Source: an uncultured Parabacteroides sp. (GTDB taxonomy: Bacteria > Bacteroidota > Bacteroidia > Bacteroidales > Tannerellaceae). From it: a stretch of 64,000 nt of DNA. This document shows, piece after piece, positions 38,589-47,923 of the stretch (the first letter of the stretch is position 1; the number at the start of each line of letters is the position of its first letter). Location of the stretch: contig CASFJQ010000002.1 of NCBI GenBank assembly GCA_949295065.1, positions 1 to 64,000 on the forward strand, in the 5' to 3' direction. The position numbers were made by a program, and so were the translations under genes. The notes beneath the pieces were generated by a model, which was not told where the DNA came from, did no database searches, and worked only from the letters and a program-made list of their open reading frames with translations.

Positions 38589-40223
38589 ATGATTTCTATC
38601 GACGGATTGACAGTTGAGTTTGGAGGGACAACTCTATTCTCGGATATTTCTTTCGTTATCAATGAGAATGACAGAATCGCATTGATGGGAAAAAACGGAG
38701 CAGGAAAATCTACTTTGTTGAAAATATTGGCGGGAGTAAGAGAACCGACCAGAGGAAAAGTTTCCGCCCCAAAAGATACAGTTATAGCTTATCTGCCCCA
38801 GCATCTTATGACAGAAGACGGACGCACGGTCTTTGAAGAAACAGCCCAGGCTTTTTCTCATCTTCATGAGATGGAGGCAGAAATTGAAGCTCTCAACAAG
38901 GAGCTGGAAACTCGCACAGATTACGACTCCGACAGCTATATGGAGCTAATCGAGAGAGTTTCCACTTTGAGTGAGAAATTCTATTCCATTGAAGAGATAA
39001 ACTACGATGCCGATATCGAGAAAACTCTCCTTGGTCTTGGTTTCAAGAGAACAGATTTCAATCGCCAGACATCAGAATTCAGCGGCGGATGGAGAATGAG
39101 AATCGAGTTGGCAAAACTCCTTCTTCAGAAGCCTGATGTTCTGTTGCTCGACGAGCCGACTAACCACCTTGACATTGAGTCTATCCAGTGGCTCGAGGAT
39201 TTTCTCATCGACAGCGGACAGGCAGTTGTTGTTATCAGTCACGACCGTGCTTTCGTTGACCATATCACAACTCGCACCATCGAAGTCACAATGGGACGAA
39301 TCTATGACTACAAGGTGAATTATTCTCAATATCTCCAGCTCAGAAAGGAGAGGAGAGAGCAGCAGCAGAAAGCTTATGACGAACAGCAGAAGTTCATTGC
39401 CGAAACAAAGGAATTTATCGAGCGTTTCAAAGGTACATATTCCAAGACTCTTCAGGTGCAGAGCCGCGTGAAGATGCTTGAGAAACTTGAAATTCTTGAA
39501 GTTGATGAAGAAGACACTTCGGCACTTCGCCTTAAGTTTCCGCCATCACCTCGCTCAGGCTCATATCCGGTGATAATCGAGAACGTTGCAAAGAGCTATG
39601 GCGACAAGACCATTTTCAGGAATGTGAACCTGACAATCGAGCGTGGCGACAAAATCGCATTCGTTGGCCGCAACGGTGAGGGTAAATCTACATTGGTGAA
39701 ATGTATAATGAAGGAAATAGAGCATGAAGGAATGCTTACAATCGGACATAATGTCCAGATAGGATATTTCGCACAGAATCAGGCTTCGCTGCTGGATGAG
39801 AATCTTACAGTTTTCCAGACAATAGATGATGTAGCCAAAGGTGATATCCGAAACAAGATAAAGGATTTGCTCGGTGCCTTTATGTTTGGCGGGGAAAATT
39901 CGACAAAGAAGGTGAAAGTGCTTTCCGGCGGTGAAAGAACCCGACTCGCTATGATTAAGCTACTATTGGAACCGGTGAATCTTCTTATCCTCGACGAGCC
40001 GACAAACCATCTCGATATGAAGACAAAAGATATCCTGAAGCAGGCTCTTATGGATTTCGACGGAACTCTTATCGTTGTTTCTCACGACCGTGACTTCCTT
40101 GACGGGCTTGTTACAAAAGTATATGAGTTCGGCAATCAGAAAGTAGTTGAGCATCTCGAAGGAATATATGAATTCATGCAGAGAAAGAAAATGGAAAATC
40201 TGAGAGAAATCGAAAGAAAATAA
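38589..40223 (+). CDS. ABC-F family ATPase (ribosome-associated)
   Basis: A 544-aa soluble protein with two ABC ATPase domains and no membrane segments. Domain 1 has Walker A GKNGAGKST, signature SGGWRMRIELA and Walker B LLLDEPTNHLD. Domain 2 has GRNGEGKST, SGGERTRLAMI and LLILDEPTNHLD. A charged linker (RKERREQQQKAYDEQQKFIAETKEFIERF region) lies between them, as in EttA/Uup/YheS proteins that act on the ribosomal E site. It probably relieves ribosome stalling or aids translation. An antibiotic-protection role cannot be told from sequence. It is followed by a hairpin terminator. Confidence 0.93.
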   Translation: MISIDGLTVEFGGTTLFSDISFVINENDRIALMGKNGAGKSTLLKILAGVREPTRGKVSAPKDTVIAYLPQHLMTEDGRTVFEETAQAFSHLHEMEAEIEALNKELETRTDYDSDSYMELIERVSTLSEKFYSIEEINYDADIEKTLLGLGFKRTDFNRQTSEFSGGWRMRIELAKLLLQKPDVLLLDEPTNHLDIESIQWLEDFLIDSGQAVVVISHDRAFVDHITTRTIEVTMGRIYDYKVNYSQYLQLRKERREQQQKAYDEQQKFIAETKEFIERFKGTYSKTLQVQSRVKMLEKLEILEVDEEDTSALRLKFPPSPRSGSYPVIIENVAKSYGDKTIFRNVNLTIERGDKIAFVGRNGEGKSTLVKCIMKEIEHEGMLTIGHNVQIGYFAQNQASLLDENLTVFQTIDDVAKGDIRNKIKDLLGAFMFGGENSTKKVKVLSGGERTRLAMIKLLLEPVNLLILDEPTNHLDMKTKDILKQALMDFDGTLIVVSHDRDFLDGLVTKVYEFGNQKVVEHLEGIYEFMQRKKMENLREIERK

Positions 40224-40240
40224 ATTCTCTAACAAACAAT

Positions 40241-40290
40241 AATGCTTTTTCCTAATCGGATAATGATTCAGGAAAAAGCATTATTTTTAT
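40241..40290. terminator. Bidirectional terminator between convergent genes
   Basis: AATGCTTTTTCCT (40241-40253) pairs perfectly with AGGAAAAAGCATT (40270-40282), followed by T5. It lies between the ABC-F gene and the convergent AlkZ-like gene, so it probably serves both. Confidence 0.85.
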
Positions 40291-40306
40291 ATAATAGCAT
40301 TTGCTT

Positions 40307-40975
40307 TTATTTCAGCAGAACGTCATATGTCTTCTCGGATACATCCGGCAGAATTTTACGGAACTGGCAAAGCATCCTTTCCCGTGATTCTTGCGGTGAG
40401 CGTCCAGGACAACACGCCTCACGACCAAACAAAGCCTCAGGTGTAGTGAGCAGCGACCATCCCCAGCCATATTCACGTCCGTGCCGGTCGCGTGGATAAA
40501 TGAAATCTTCCGTTACTATATAACCGCCCATTTCCAGCCGTGTCACGTAAGCATCAAAGCGGCTTCTCATTTTTGGTCCCGTGAATCCGCAAGCATCCCG
40601 AAGTTCGCGTGTGATAAGACTGTCGCAACTCTTCAACGTAGATAAAATAAATTCCTCGACGCTCCCTTCTTCCGGATAAGGGAAAACACTGCGGCGATAG
40701 TTTACGAAATCCGGCCACCATTCCTTGCTTATGAATGCAGCCTTTTGCTTGAAAAACTTTCCGTATGCACAGCCGCTGTCCCTTAGTATGGCACTCTTCC
40801 ATTCCCACAGAGGCCATTCCCATCCTCCGTCCGGCAGTTTGTTATACCGGCAATCCTCGTCGAGCACTTCTTCGGCCGACCATCCTGTTATTCCCATGTC
40901 GAGCAGCGGAAGAAAACCAATTTCTTCAATATAATCAACCAGCTCCGGACATGAATGTAAAAGCTCTTTTGCCAT
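40307..40975 (-). CDS. AlkZ/YcaQ-related winged-helix protein
   Basis: About 222 aa from the ATG at 40975; a TTG nine bases earlier is in frame but overlaps the glutaredoxin-like stop. Its features recall the winged-helix AlkZ (YcaQ) family of DNA-crosslink glycosylases and their shorter relatives: ITGWSAEEVLDEDCRYNKLPDGGWEWPLWEWKSAIL (given by its ends), EEFILSTLKSCDSLITRELRDACGF with a helix-turn-helix feel, and FDAYVTRLEMGGYIVTEDF. I do not see the QxD-type catalytic motif with certainty, so activity is doubtful. It is the second gene after the glutaredoxin-like gene, with only 2 bp between them. Confidence 0.6.
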   Translation of the reverse strand: MAKELLHSCPELVDYIEEIGFLPLLDMGITGWSAEEVLDEDCRYNKLPDGGWEWPLWEWKSAILRDSGCAYGKFFKQKAAFISKEWWPDFVNYRRSVFPYPEEGSVEEFILSTLKSCDSLITRELRDACGFTGPKMRSRFDAYVTRLEMGGYIVTEDFIYPRDRHGREYGWGWSLLTTPEALFGREACCPGRSPQESRERMLCQFRKILPDVSEKTYDVLLK

Positions 40976-40977
40976 AA

Positions 40978-41277
40978 TTAACAACCGCTTCCGTCAATAT
41001 TACATGTTGCCCCTTCGTTTACCGGGCGTGAACATAATCCGGCATCTTCAGGATTCAATGTGACAGTTCCGTCTTCCAGAACAAAACAAGGAATGCCTGC
41101 GGCTCCGATACGCTTTGCCACATCGAAAACCGGACTGTTGTCTCTGAGTTTCAGAAAAGCTTTCAGGTCTTTCACATGCAAACCAATATCAATGATTTCG
41201 TATTTGTCGTTTCCTTTGACTTGCTCTTCCACATATGTGCAGTCGGGGCAAGTTTTCATTCCATAGATTTTAATCAT
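40978..41277 (-). CDS. Glutaredoxin-like protein (CPDC)
   Basis: A 99-aa thioredoxin-fold protein with an N-terminal C10-P-D-C13 redox motif after the first strand (IKIYGMKT), a cis-Pro loop (AAGIPCFVLEDG), and an unusual Cys-containing tail (AGLCSRPVNEGATCNIDGSGC). It is probably a cytosolic thiol-disulfide exchange protein, possibly coping with glutathione-free conditions since Bacteroides generally lacks glutathione. It has its own promoter and is first in a two-gene minus-strand unit. Confidence 0.85.
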   Translation of the reverse strand: MIKIYGMKTCPDCTYVEEQVKGNDKYEIIDIGLHVKDLKAFLKLRDNSPVFDVAKRIGAAGIPCFVLEDGTVTLNPEDAGLCSRPVNEGATCNIDGSGC

Positions 41278-41300
41278 AGCATTATTATTTGAAGTTCCAT

Positions 41301-41308
41301 CAAAGGTA
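41301..41308 (-). promoter_or_regulatory. Promoter of the glutaredoxin-like/AlkZ-like pair
   Basis: On the minus strand TACCTTTG lies 20 bp downstream of TTG (complement of 41329-41331), the expected -33/-7 spacing, 24 bp before the start. Confidence 0.7.
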
Positions 41309-41331
41309 AGATATTATGTCTGATAAATCAA

Positions 41332-41698
41332 GTTTATATTTGCATCATATTGTTTCAAATAAAAAATCTTGTTTTTGGTTTGATACATCCCAATATAGAA
41401 CAGTAAACTGGAGAAAAAAGAAATAATTTCACGTGACTTGTTTTATTAAAAAACCGACTTTAGCTGAAATGATTTTTTATTTCCGTAAGTTTACAGCTTT
41501 TTTATCGATTAATTTTGAGTATAATAGTAGGACAATCAACTTGAAAATTTTCAATCTTTTCCCTCGCAAAAAAGATATTGTTCCCCTTACAATAATATAG
41601 TATATCTATTTGTAGAAAATACAATATAAAAAACTCAGCAAAATAGTAGGTTATCTCAAATAATAATTTTTATATTTGCAAAAAGCAAAGGGAAAAAC
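41332..41698. other. Divergent intergenic region ahead of the xylose genes
   Basis: AT-rich with no gene. TATATTTG at 41671-41678 is an exact -7 match 20 bp before the regulator ATG. The word ATAGTAGG occurs twice (about 41526 and 41644), which could be part of an operator, but this is weak. Confidence 0.45.
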
Positions 41699-42442
41699 AT
41701 GAAAACACTGGGTGAAAAAACCAATACTTATAATCCGCATGTATCAGTTGACTGTGTGCTTCTAAGTATTGTTGACGACCAACTGTCCGTTCTATTGGTT
41801 GAACGAAGGGATATAAAAGAAGATAGAGTCGGCTATAAATTACCTGGCAGCCTTATATATGATGATGAAGATTTGGACGAGGCAGCATACAGAGTCTTGA
41901 ATGAAACTACAGGGCTGAAGAGAGTCTCAATGAAACAATTCAAGGCTTTCGGTTCTCCGTTGCGTACATGTAATGAAGCGGATGTGTTATGGTTGGAAAG
42001 AGCATCGAAGATGAAGATTTCGCGTATCGTAACGATTGCTTATCTTGCTTTGTGCAAGACTGGCCATCGTTCGGTTGTCCTTCCAAACAATGATTCCGTG
42101 ATGTGGTTCTCTGTACAGAATTTGCCCGAACTTCCTTTTGACCATAAGGCGATTATCGAGTCCGCAATCGAGGAGATAAGGCTTCTTATAGACATGGAGC
42201 CATCGATTCTTTATTCCTATTTGCCGTCTAAATTTACGGCTTATCAGCTAAGAAGAGCTTATGAGCTTATTTATGACAGAAGTTTTGATGTAAGGAATTT
42301 TCATAAGAAGCTGAATGCTTTGGAATATATAGTCCTTACGGATGAATGTGAGCGCAAGGTCGCGCACCGTGCAGCAAGATATTATCGTTTCGACAAGGTG
42401 AAGTACAACAAATTGCGCTCGAGATTTAACAACAAGAAATAA
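41699..42442 (+). CDS. Nudix-domain transcriptional regulator of xylose genes (NrtR-like)
   Basis: A 247-aa protein with an N-terminal Nudix-like fold (SVDCVLLSIVDDQLSVLLVERRDIKEDRVGYKLPGSL, given by its ends) and a C-terminal winged helix (FTAYQLRRAYELIYDRSFDVRNFHKKL, then KYRSRF-like basic end). The Nudix box reads G-x5-E-x7-RVLNETTGL, so Glu residues needed for hydrolysis are lost, which fits a sensor domain. Regulators of this build control xylose and arabinose genes in Bacteroides by binding pathway intermediates. Its place 22 bp before xylB supports that. It is likely autoregulated with the operon from the promoter at 41671. Confidence 0.85.
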   Translation: MKTLGEKTNTYNPHVSVDCVLLSIVDDQLSVLLVERRDIKEDRVGYKLPGSLIYDDEDLDEAAYRVLNETTGLKRVSMKQFKAFGSPLRTCNEADVLWLERASKMKISRIVTIAYLALCKTGHRSVVLPNNDSVMWFSVQNLPELPFDHKAIIESAIEEIRLLIDMEPSILYSYLPSKFTAYQLRRAYELIYDRSFDVRNFHKKLNALEYIVLTDECERKVAHRAARYYRFDKVKYNKLRSRFNNKK

Positions 42443-42464
42443 ATAACAAATTAATATATAAGCG

Positions 42465-43949
42465 ATGTTTTTATTAGGATGTGATTTAGGAAGTTCTTCT
42501 GTGAAGGCTTCAATTGTGGAAGTGGAAACGGGACTGACCGTAGGTTCCGACTTCTTTCCAAAGGAAGAAGCTCCAATAAAGGCTGTTCGCCCCGGTTGGG
42601 CTGAGCAAAACCCGGATGACTGGTGGACATATATGAAGCAGGCAATTAGCGGAGCTATCAGTAAAGCCGGAATTTCCGGTGAAGATATCAAGGCTATCGG
42701 TATTTCGTATCAGATGCATGGATTGGTGGTTGTTGATGAAGCAAAGAAAGTGCTTCGCCCGTCAATAATTTGGTGTGACAGTCGCGCTGTGCAGTATGGC
42801 GAGCAGGCTTTCGCCAGCATTGGCGAAGAAAGATGTCTTTCGCATCTGTTAAATTCGCCGGGTAATTTTACTGCTGCCAAACTTGCGTGGATAAAGGAAA
42901 ATGAACCTGCGGTTTATAAGTCAATACATAAGATAATGCTTCCGGGCGACTATATCGCCATGCGTATGACAGGAGATATTGTAACGACTGTTTCCGGTCT
43001 GTCTGAAGGTATATTCTGGGATTTCAAGGAAAATAGAATTTCTGAAGATTTATTGTCTTATTTCGGATTTGGCAAGGAGTTGATAGCTGATATCAGACCA
43101 ACATTCGGCTTGCAGGGCGAGTTGTTGCCATCTGTGGCTGCTGAGTTAGGACTTAAGAAAGGCACTCCGGTTACATACAGGGCAGGAGACCAGCCTAACA
43201 ATGCTTTGTCATTGAATGTGCTTAATCCGGGTGAGATTGCCGCTACTGCTGGAACATCAGGCGTTGTTTATGGTGTTAATGATCAAGTGAATTATGATAT
43301 GCTTTCAAGGGTGAATACTTTTGCCCATGTGAATCATACTGCGGAACAGACTCGTTTGGGTGTTCTATTGTGCATCAATGGTGTTGGCATTCTGAATTCA
43401 TGGATGAAGAAAACAGTGGCACCGGAAGGTTTCAGCTATGATGATTTGAACAAGTTGGCAGCACAAGTGCCTATCGGTTCTGAAGGTTTGTCTATACTTC
43501 CTTTTGGAAACGGAGCAGAGAGAATGCTGCAGAATAAGCAAGTTGACTGTTCTATTTACGGACTGAATTTCAATATTCATACAAAAGCTCATTTGGCTAG
43601 AGCTGCTCAGGAAGGTATAGTATTTTCATTCAAATATGGAATGGATATTATGAGTAATATGGGTATTGATATAAGCGTGATTCGTGCAGGACATGCAAAT
43701 ATGTTCCTTAGCCCGATATTTTGTGAGGCTCTTGCCGGTGTGACTGGTGCTGTTATTGAGTTGTATGATACAAATGGCGCAGTTGGTGCTGCTAAAGGAG
43801 CCGGAATTGGTGCCGGAATATATAAGTCACCTGAAGAAGCATTCTCATCTCTAAAGAAAATAGATATAGTAGAACCTGATGGTTTCAAGGCTAACGACTA
43901 TTGCGGAGCTTATGAAACTTGGAAGGAAAGATTGGAAAAAATGATATAA
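42465..43949 (+). CDS. xylB: Xylulokinase
   Basis: XylB phosphorylates D-xylulose to xylulose-5-phosphate with ATP, feeding the pentose phosphate pathway. FGGY-kinase marks are clear: LLGCDLGSSSVKASIVE at the N-terminus, GISYQMHGLV near residue 85, RPSIIWCDSRA, and the C-terminal IRAGHANMFLSPIFCEALAGVTG. The length, 494 aa, is normal. It lies 22 bp after the regulator and 19 bp before xylA. Confidence 0.95.
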   Translation: MFLLGCDLGSSSVKASIVEVETGLTVGSDFFPKEEAPIKAVRPGWAEQNPDDWWTYMKQAISGAISKAGISGEDIKAIGISYQMHGLVVVDEAKKVLRPSIIWCDSRAVQYGEQAFASIGEERCLSHLLNSPGNFTAAKLAWIKENEPAVYKSIHKIMLPGDYIAMRMTGDIVTTVSGLSEGIFWDFKENRISEDLLSYFGFGKELIADIRPTFGLQGELLPSVAAELGLKKGTPVTYRAGDQPNNALSLNVLNPGEIAATAGTSGVVYGVNDQVNYDMLSRVNTFAHVNHTAEQTRLGVLLCINGVGILNSWMKKTVAPEGFSYDDLNKLAAQVPIGSEGLSILPFGNGAERMLQNKQVDCSIYGLNFNIHTKAHLARAAQEGIVFSFKYGMDIMSNMGIDISVIRAGHANMFLSPIFCEALAGVTGAVIELYDTNGAVGAAKGAGIGAGIYKSPEEAFSSLKKIDIVEPDGFKANDYCGAYETWKERLEKMI

Positions 43950-43968
43950 TTGTTAAAAATTTAGTATT

Positions 43969-45297
43969 ATGAATTACTTTAAAGGCGAAAAAGAATTTTT
44001 CCCAGGAATAGGAAAAATCCAGTTTGAAGGACGTGAGTCAAAAAATCCGATGGCTTTTCATTTTTATGATGAAAACAAAGTTGTGATGGGCAAGACATTG
44101 AAGGAACATTTGCGTTTCTCAATGGCATACTGGCACACATTGTGTGCTGAAGGTGCAGACCAGTTTGGTGGCGGAACAAAGACTTTCCCTTGGAACGCAG
44201 GTACTGATGCTATTTCAAAAGCAAAATATAAAATGGACGCTGCTTTCGAGTTCATGACAAAATGCAGCATTCCTTACTATTGTTTCCACGATGTTGACAT
44301 GGTTGATGAGGGCGATAACTTTGCAGAATTCGAACAGCGCTTGCAGACAATGGTTGGTCATGCCAAGGAACATCAGGAAGCTACAGGTGTGAAACTGTTG
44401 TGGTCAACTGCAAATGTGTTCGGTCACAAGCGTTATATGAACGGAGCTGCAACAAATCCATATTTCCCTGCAGTTGCTTATGCAGGAACTCAGATTAAGA
44501 ACGCTATCGATGCTTGTATCGCTTTGGGCGGTGAAAACTATGTATTCTGGGGCGGCCGTGAAGGTTATATGAGCTTGTTGAATACAGACATGAAGCGCGA
44601 AAAAGAACATCTTGCAATGATGCTTACTATGGCTCGCGATTACGGACGTAAGAATGGTTTCAAGGGAACATTCCTTATCGAACCTAAACCAATGGAACCA
44701 ACTAAGCACCAGTATGATGTAGATGCAGAAACTGTTATCGGATTCTTGCGTCACTATGGTCTTGACAAAGATTTCGCTTTGAATATCGAAGTAAACCACG
44801 CAACTCTTGCCGGTCACACATTCGAACACGAATTGCAGGCTGCTGCAGATGCTGGAATGTTGTGCAGTATCGATGCTAACCGTGGTGACTATCAGAATGG
44901 TTGGGATACAGACCAGTTCCCAATTGACTTGTATGAGCTTACTCAGGCTTGGCTTGTTATGCTTCAGGGCGGTGGTTTGACAACTGGCGGTACTAACTTC
45001 GATGCTAAGACTCGCCGCAATTCAACTGACTTGGACGATATCTTTATCGCTCATATCAGCGGTATGGATGTATTCGCACGTGCTCTTATGATTGCTGCTG
45101 ATATTCTTGAGAATTCAGACTACAAGAAAATGCGCGAAGAACGTTATGCTAGCTTCAATTCCGGCGAAGGAAAAGCATTTGAAGAAGGCAAGCTCACTTT
45201 GGAAGACTTGCGTACAATTGCTTTGCGTGACGGTGAGCCAAAACAAATCAGCGGCAAGCAGGAATTGTATGAAATGATTATCAACCAGTATATTTAA
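43969..45297 (+). CDS. xylA: Xylose isomerase
   Basis: XylA interconverts D-xylose and D-xylulose with a divalent metal. The conserved [10 protein letters not shown] with active-site His, the metal-binding [32 protein letters not shown] and [13 protein letters not shown] are all intact. The length, 442 aa, fits the class II enzymes of Bacteroidetes. It is the third gene of the xylose operon. Confidence 0.97.
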   Translation: MNYFKGEKEFFPGIGKIQFEGRESKNPMAFHFYDENKVVMGKTLKEHLRFSMAYWHTLCAEGADQFGGGTKTFPWNAGTDAISKAKYKMDAAFEFMTKCSIPYYCFHDVDMVDEGDNFAEFEQRLQTMVGHAKEHQEATGVKLLWSTANVFGHKRYMNGAATNPYFPAVAYAGTQIKNAIDACIALGGENYVFWGGREGYMSLLNTDMKREKEHLAMMLTMARDYGRKNGFKGTFLIEPKPMEPTKHQYDVDAETVIGFLRHYGLDKDFALNIEVNHATLAGHTFEHELQAAADAGMLCSIDANRGDYQNGWDTDQFPIDLYELTQAWLVMLQGGGLTTGGTNFDAKTRRNSTDLDDIFIAHISGMDVFARALMIAADILENSDYKKMREERYASFNSGEGKAFEEGKLTLEDLRTIALRDGEPKQISGKQELYEMIINQYI

Positions 45298-45300
45298 TCT

Positions 45301-45440
45301 TCTTCCGGAAAATAATAACCGGAATCTGATTTATATTATATTGCCGGCGTAAGAATTGCGCCATTGAACAAAAATGCAGAGACATAGAAAACAAGGAGTA
45401 GTTTTATCTCTACGTTCTCTGTGGCTCTGTATTTTTTTTA
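45301..45440. repeat. Hairpins between xylA and xylE
   Basis: TTCCGG-N10-CCGGAA (about 45304-45325) forms a small stem. A second, CACAGAG-type inverted repeat spans 45376-45430 and is followed by a T8 run, so it may act as a partial terminator before xylE. Confidence 0.5.
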
Positions 45441-45467
45441 TTTTTGTATGAATTTAAAACTATTATC

Positions 45468-46829
45468 ATGAAAAATAACCTTTATATCTTATGCATTACC
45501 TTGGTTGCCACATTGGGAGGATTGCTTTTCGGATATGATACGGCAGTTATTTCCGGAGCTGAACAGGCTTTGCAGAAGCATTTGGGATTGGATGCATTCT
45601 GGCATGGTGTTACAGCTTCAAGCGCCTTGATTGGATGTGTGATTGGTAGTGCTGTTTCCGGATATTTTGCTTCAGGAATGGGACGTAGAGATTCCTTGCG
45701 TGTGGCTGCATTCTTGTTCTTTATTTCTGCGCTGGGTTCATATTATCCGGAATTTCTGTTTTTTGAGAAAGGCGACACTTCGTTTGCCCTTATTCTGATG
45801 TTCAACTTCTATCGTATTATTGGTGGTGTGGGAGTAGGTTTGGCATCTGCCATTTGTCCAATGTATATTGCCGAGATTGCACCATCTGAAATTCGTGGAA
45901 AATTGGTTTCATGTAACCAGTTCGCCATTATCTTCGGTATGCTTGTGGTTTATTTTGTCAATTATATGATTAAGGACGGAATGACTGAAGAAGTACTCGT
46001 ATCGGATGGTTGGAGATATATGTTCGGTTCTGAGGCTATTCCTGCTGCATTATTCGGTATTTTGCTGTTCTTTATTCCTCGTACACCGCGCTATCTTGTT
46101 ATGACAAACCGTTCGGAAGAAGCTTTGGACGTATTGAAGCGAGTTAACGGAGCAGAAAAAGCTCATACGATATTGTCGGATATTCAGTCTGTATCTAAGG
46201 AAAAGACAGAGAAACTGTTTACTTATGGAGTAACAGTTATTGTTGTTGGTGTACTGTTGTCTGTTTTCCAGCAGGCAATAGGTATTAACGCTGTGCTTTA
46301 TTATGCTCCTCGTATATTCGAGAAAATCGGTGCAGGCGACAGCATGATGCAGACCGTAATAATGGGTATTGTAAATATTCTTTTCACTTTGGTTGCCATA
46401 TTCACAGTGGAGAAGGTAGGACGCAAACCTTTGCTTATTGTCGGTTCAATAGGAATGGCTGTCGGAGCTTTCAGTGTAGCTTTGTGTGATGAAATGTCGG
46501 TAGGCGGAATTATTCCTGTTCTTTCCATTATAGTTTATGCAGCATTCTTCATGATGTCCTGGGGACCGATATGTTGGGTGCTTATTGCTGAGATTTTCCC
46601 AAACACTATACGCGGAAAGGCGGTTGCAATTGCTGTAGCATTCCAGTGGATATTCAATTATCTTGTATCTTCCACATTCCCGGCATTGTATGAGTTCAGC
46701 CCTGGATTTGCATACAGCCTTTACGGTATGATATGCGTTTTGGCTGCATTGTTTGTATGGAGAATGGTGCCTGAAACCAAAGGCCTTTCTCTTGAGGAAA
46801 TGAATGCTCTTTGGAAAAAGAAAGAGTAA
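45468..46829 (+). CDS. xylE: D-xylose:H+ symporter, MFS sugar porter
   Basis: An inner-membrane major-facilitator transporter of about 453 aa with twelve predicted helices; the ATG at 45468 is preferred over one eight codons upstream. Sugar-porter signatures are present: GGLLFGYDTAVISGAEQAL, GRRDSLR between helices 2 and 3, PMYIAEIAPSEIRGKLVS, QQAIGINAVLYYAPRIFE, and PETKGLSLEEM at the end. The position after xylA supports xylose as substrate. Hairpins in the 170-bp gap may lower its expression relative to xylBA. Confidence 0.93.
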   Translation: MKNNLYILCITLVATLGGLLFGYDTAVISGAEQALQKHLGLDAFWHGVTASSALIGCVIGSAVSGYFASGMGRRDSLRVAAFLFFISALGSYYPEFLFFEKGDTSFALILMFNFYRIIGGVGVGLASAICPMYIAEIAPSEIRGKLVSCNQFAIIFGMLVVYFVNYMIKDGMTEEVLVSDGWRYMFGSEAIPAALFGILLFFIPRTPRYLVMTNRSEEALDVLKRVNGAEKAHTILSDIQSVSKEKTEKLFTYGVTVIVVGVLLSVFQQAIGINAVLYYAPRIFEKIGAGDSMMQTVIMGIVNILFTLVAIFTVEKVGRKPLLIVGSIGMAVGAFSVALCDEMSVGGIIPVLSIIVYAAFFMMSWGPICWVLIAEIFPNTIRGKAVAIAVAFQWIFNYLVSSTFPALYEFSPGFAYSLYGMICVLAALFVWRMVPETKGLSLEEMNALWKKKE

Positions 46830-46835
46830 TATTTT

Positions 46836-46895
46836 AGTTGGCAAGGGAACAAGTTGACACGATAATTAGATTTGATAACTTGTTTTCTTGTCAAT
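46836..46895. repeat. TTGACAAG-type repeat after xylE
   Basis: GTTGGCAAGGGAACAAGTTGACA on the left is matched by AACTTGTTTTCTTGTCAA on the right, a short member of the dispersed TTGACAAG inverted-repeat family. Confidence 0.6.
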
Positions 46896-46942
46896 TTTTA
46901 CCCCGATGGTTTAGCTTATAGAATATTATAATAAATACTTTT

Positions 46943-47812
46943 ATGAAACGTGTTTTCTTATTGTCAGCTGCTCTGACTGCAGCATTGATGGCTTCATGCA
47001 GCCATCCTGAAACTAATAAAGTTACTAATGAAACAACAGACGAAACAAAATTTCTCGCGCTGGTTGATACACCACAGATTACCACTCCTCCGGCAGAGTT
47101 GAAGCTGGATCCGTTTTATAAGAAATATATGAATGTGAACGGAATACACGTTGTCAGTTCCTGGCGTGTTCCCGACAGCTGCTTTTATGCTGCTTACGTG
47201 AGCCTTGATGCGCTTACGAAAATGATGCCTGCCGAAGTAATGGAATCATTGACCAGCCGCAATACAAGAATTGGTATTATGGCAAGATATGAAGGAACTA
47301 CTGATATTCCTGAACATGCTTTCCTTGTCAATGACACTACTATCAACTGGGATTTGCGTGCCCGCGGATTGGGCGGAACTTTACAGATGCCATTCTCTAC
47401 ATGTGCTGAAGAAAATATACTTGCCTATCAGATTGACAAATACCATGCTGAGGATATAATGATTCACGAGTTTGCCCACACAATACACAATGTAGGTATT
47501 TCGCCTGTATATCCTGATTTTAATGACGAACTGCAAGCATCTTTGGACAAGGCATTGGCCGAAGGAAAGTGGAAAAATGTATATGCAGCCACAAATATTG
47601 AAGAGTATTGGGCTGAAGGCGTTCAGACTTGGTTCAATGTCAATGCCGAAGTGAATAACGATGGTGGCGACGGAAAACACAACAAAGTGAATACACGCGA
47701 GGAACTGAAGCGTTATGATCCGGGATTATATTCAATCCTTGCCAGATTCTTCCCTGAAGTGCAGGAACAAATCAGCCGACACAAGAAAGTTAATCTGTAT
47801 AATTATGAATGA
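46943..47812 (+). CDS. Zincin-like lipoprotein (HExxH)
   Basis: A 289-aa lipoprotein (signal MKRVFLLSAALTAALMASC). The mature part has a zinc-peptidase motif IHEFAHTIHN near residue 175 and a downstream candidate third ligand in NIEEYWAEGVQTWFN, giving a gluzincin-like HExxH..E arrangement. The region ahead (FYKKYMNVNGIHVVSSWRVPDSCF, IGIMARYEGTTDIPEHAFL) recalls secreted metallopeptidase-like proteins of unknown target. It is probably periplasmic or surface-exposed. It follows xylE by 113 bp across a repeat and is likely unrelated to xylose use. Confidence 0.75.
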   Translation: MKRVFLLSAALTAALMASCSHPETNKVTNETTDETKFLALVDTPQITTPPAELKLDPFYKKYMNVNGIHVVSSWRVPDSCFYAAYVSLDALTKMMPAEVMESLTSRNTRIGIMARYEGTTDIPEHAFLVNDTTINWDLRARGLGGTLQMPFSTCAEENILAYQIDKYHAEDIMIHEFAHTIHNVGISPVYPDFNDELQASLDKALAEGKWKNVYAATNIEEYWAEGVQTWFNVNAEVNNDGGDGKHNKVNTREELKRYDPGLYSILARFFPEVQEQISRHKKVNLYNYE

Positions 47813-47848
47813 TAGATGATTAGTTGAATAAATAATGCATTGAAAATA

Positions 47849-47915
47849 GGTTCGGCCCCAGCTCGATTTGGGGCCGTATTTATTTCGTCGTGGGTTCGGC
47901 CCTACGCCGTGATAC
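47849..47915. terminator. GGTTCGGCCC hairpin element between convergent genes
   Basis: CGGCCCCA (47853-47860) pairs with TGGGGCCG (47869-47876), followed by a T-rich stretch. The word GGTTCGGCCC is repeated near 47892. It lies between the zincin gene and the convergent AraC gene and could end both transcripts. Confidence 0.6.
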
Positions 47916-47923
47916 ATCCGATC

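Noticed and set aside
47849-47915. Possible tRNA or small RNA because of the GGTTCG words
   Set aside because: GTTCG resembles a T-loop, but no acceptor or anticodon stem can be built; a hairpin terminator/repeat explains it better.
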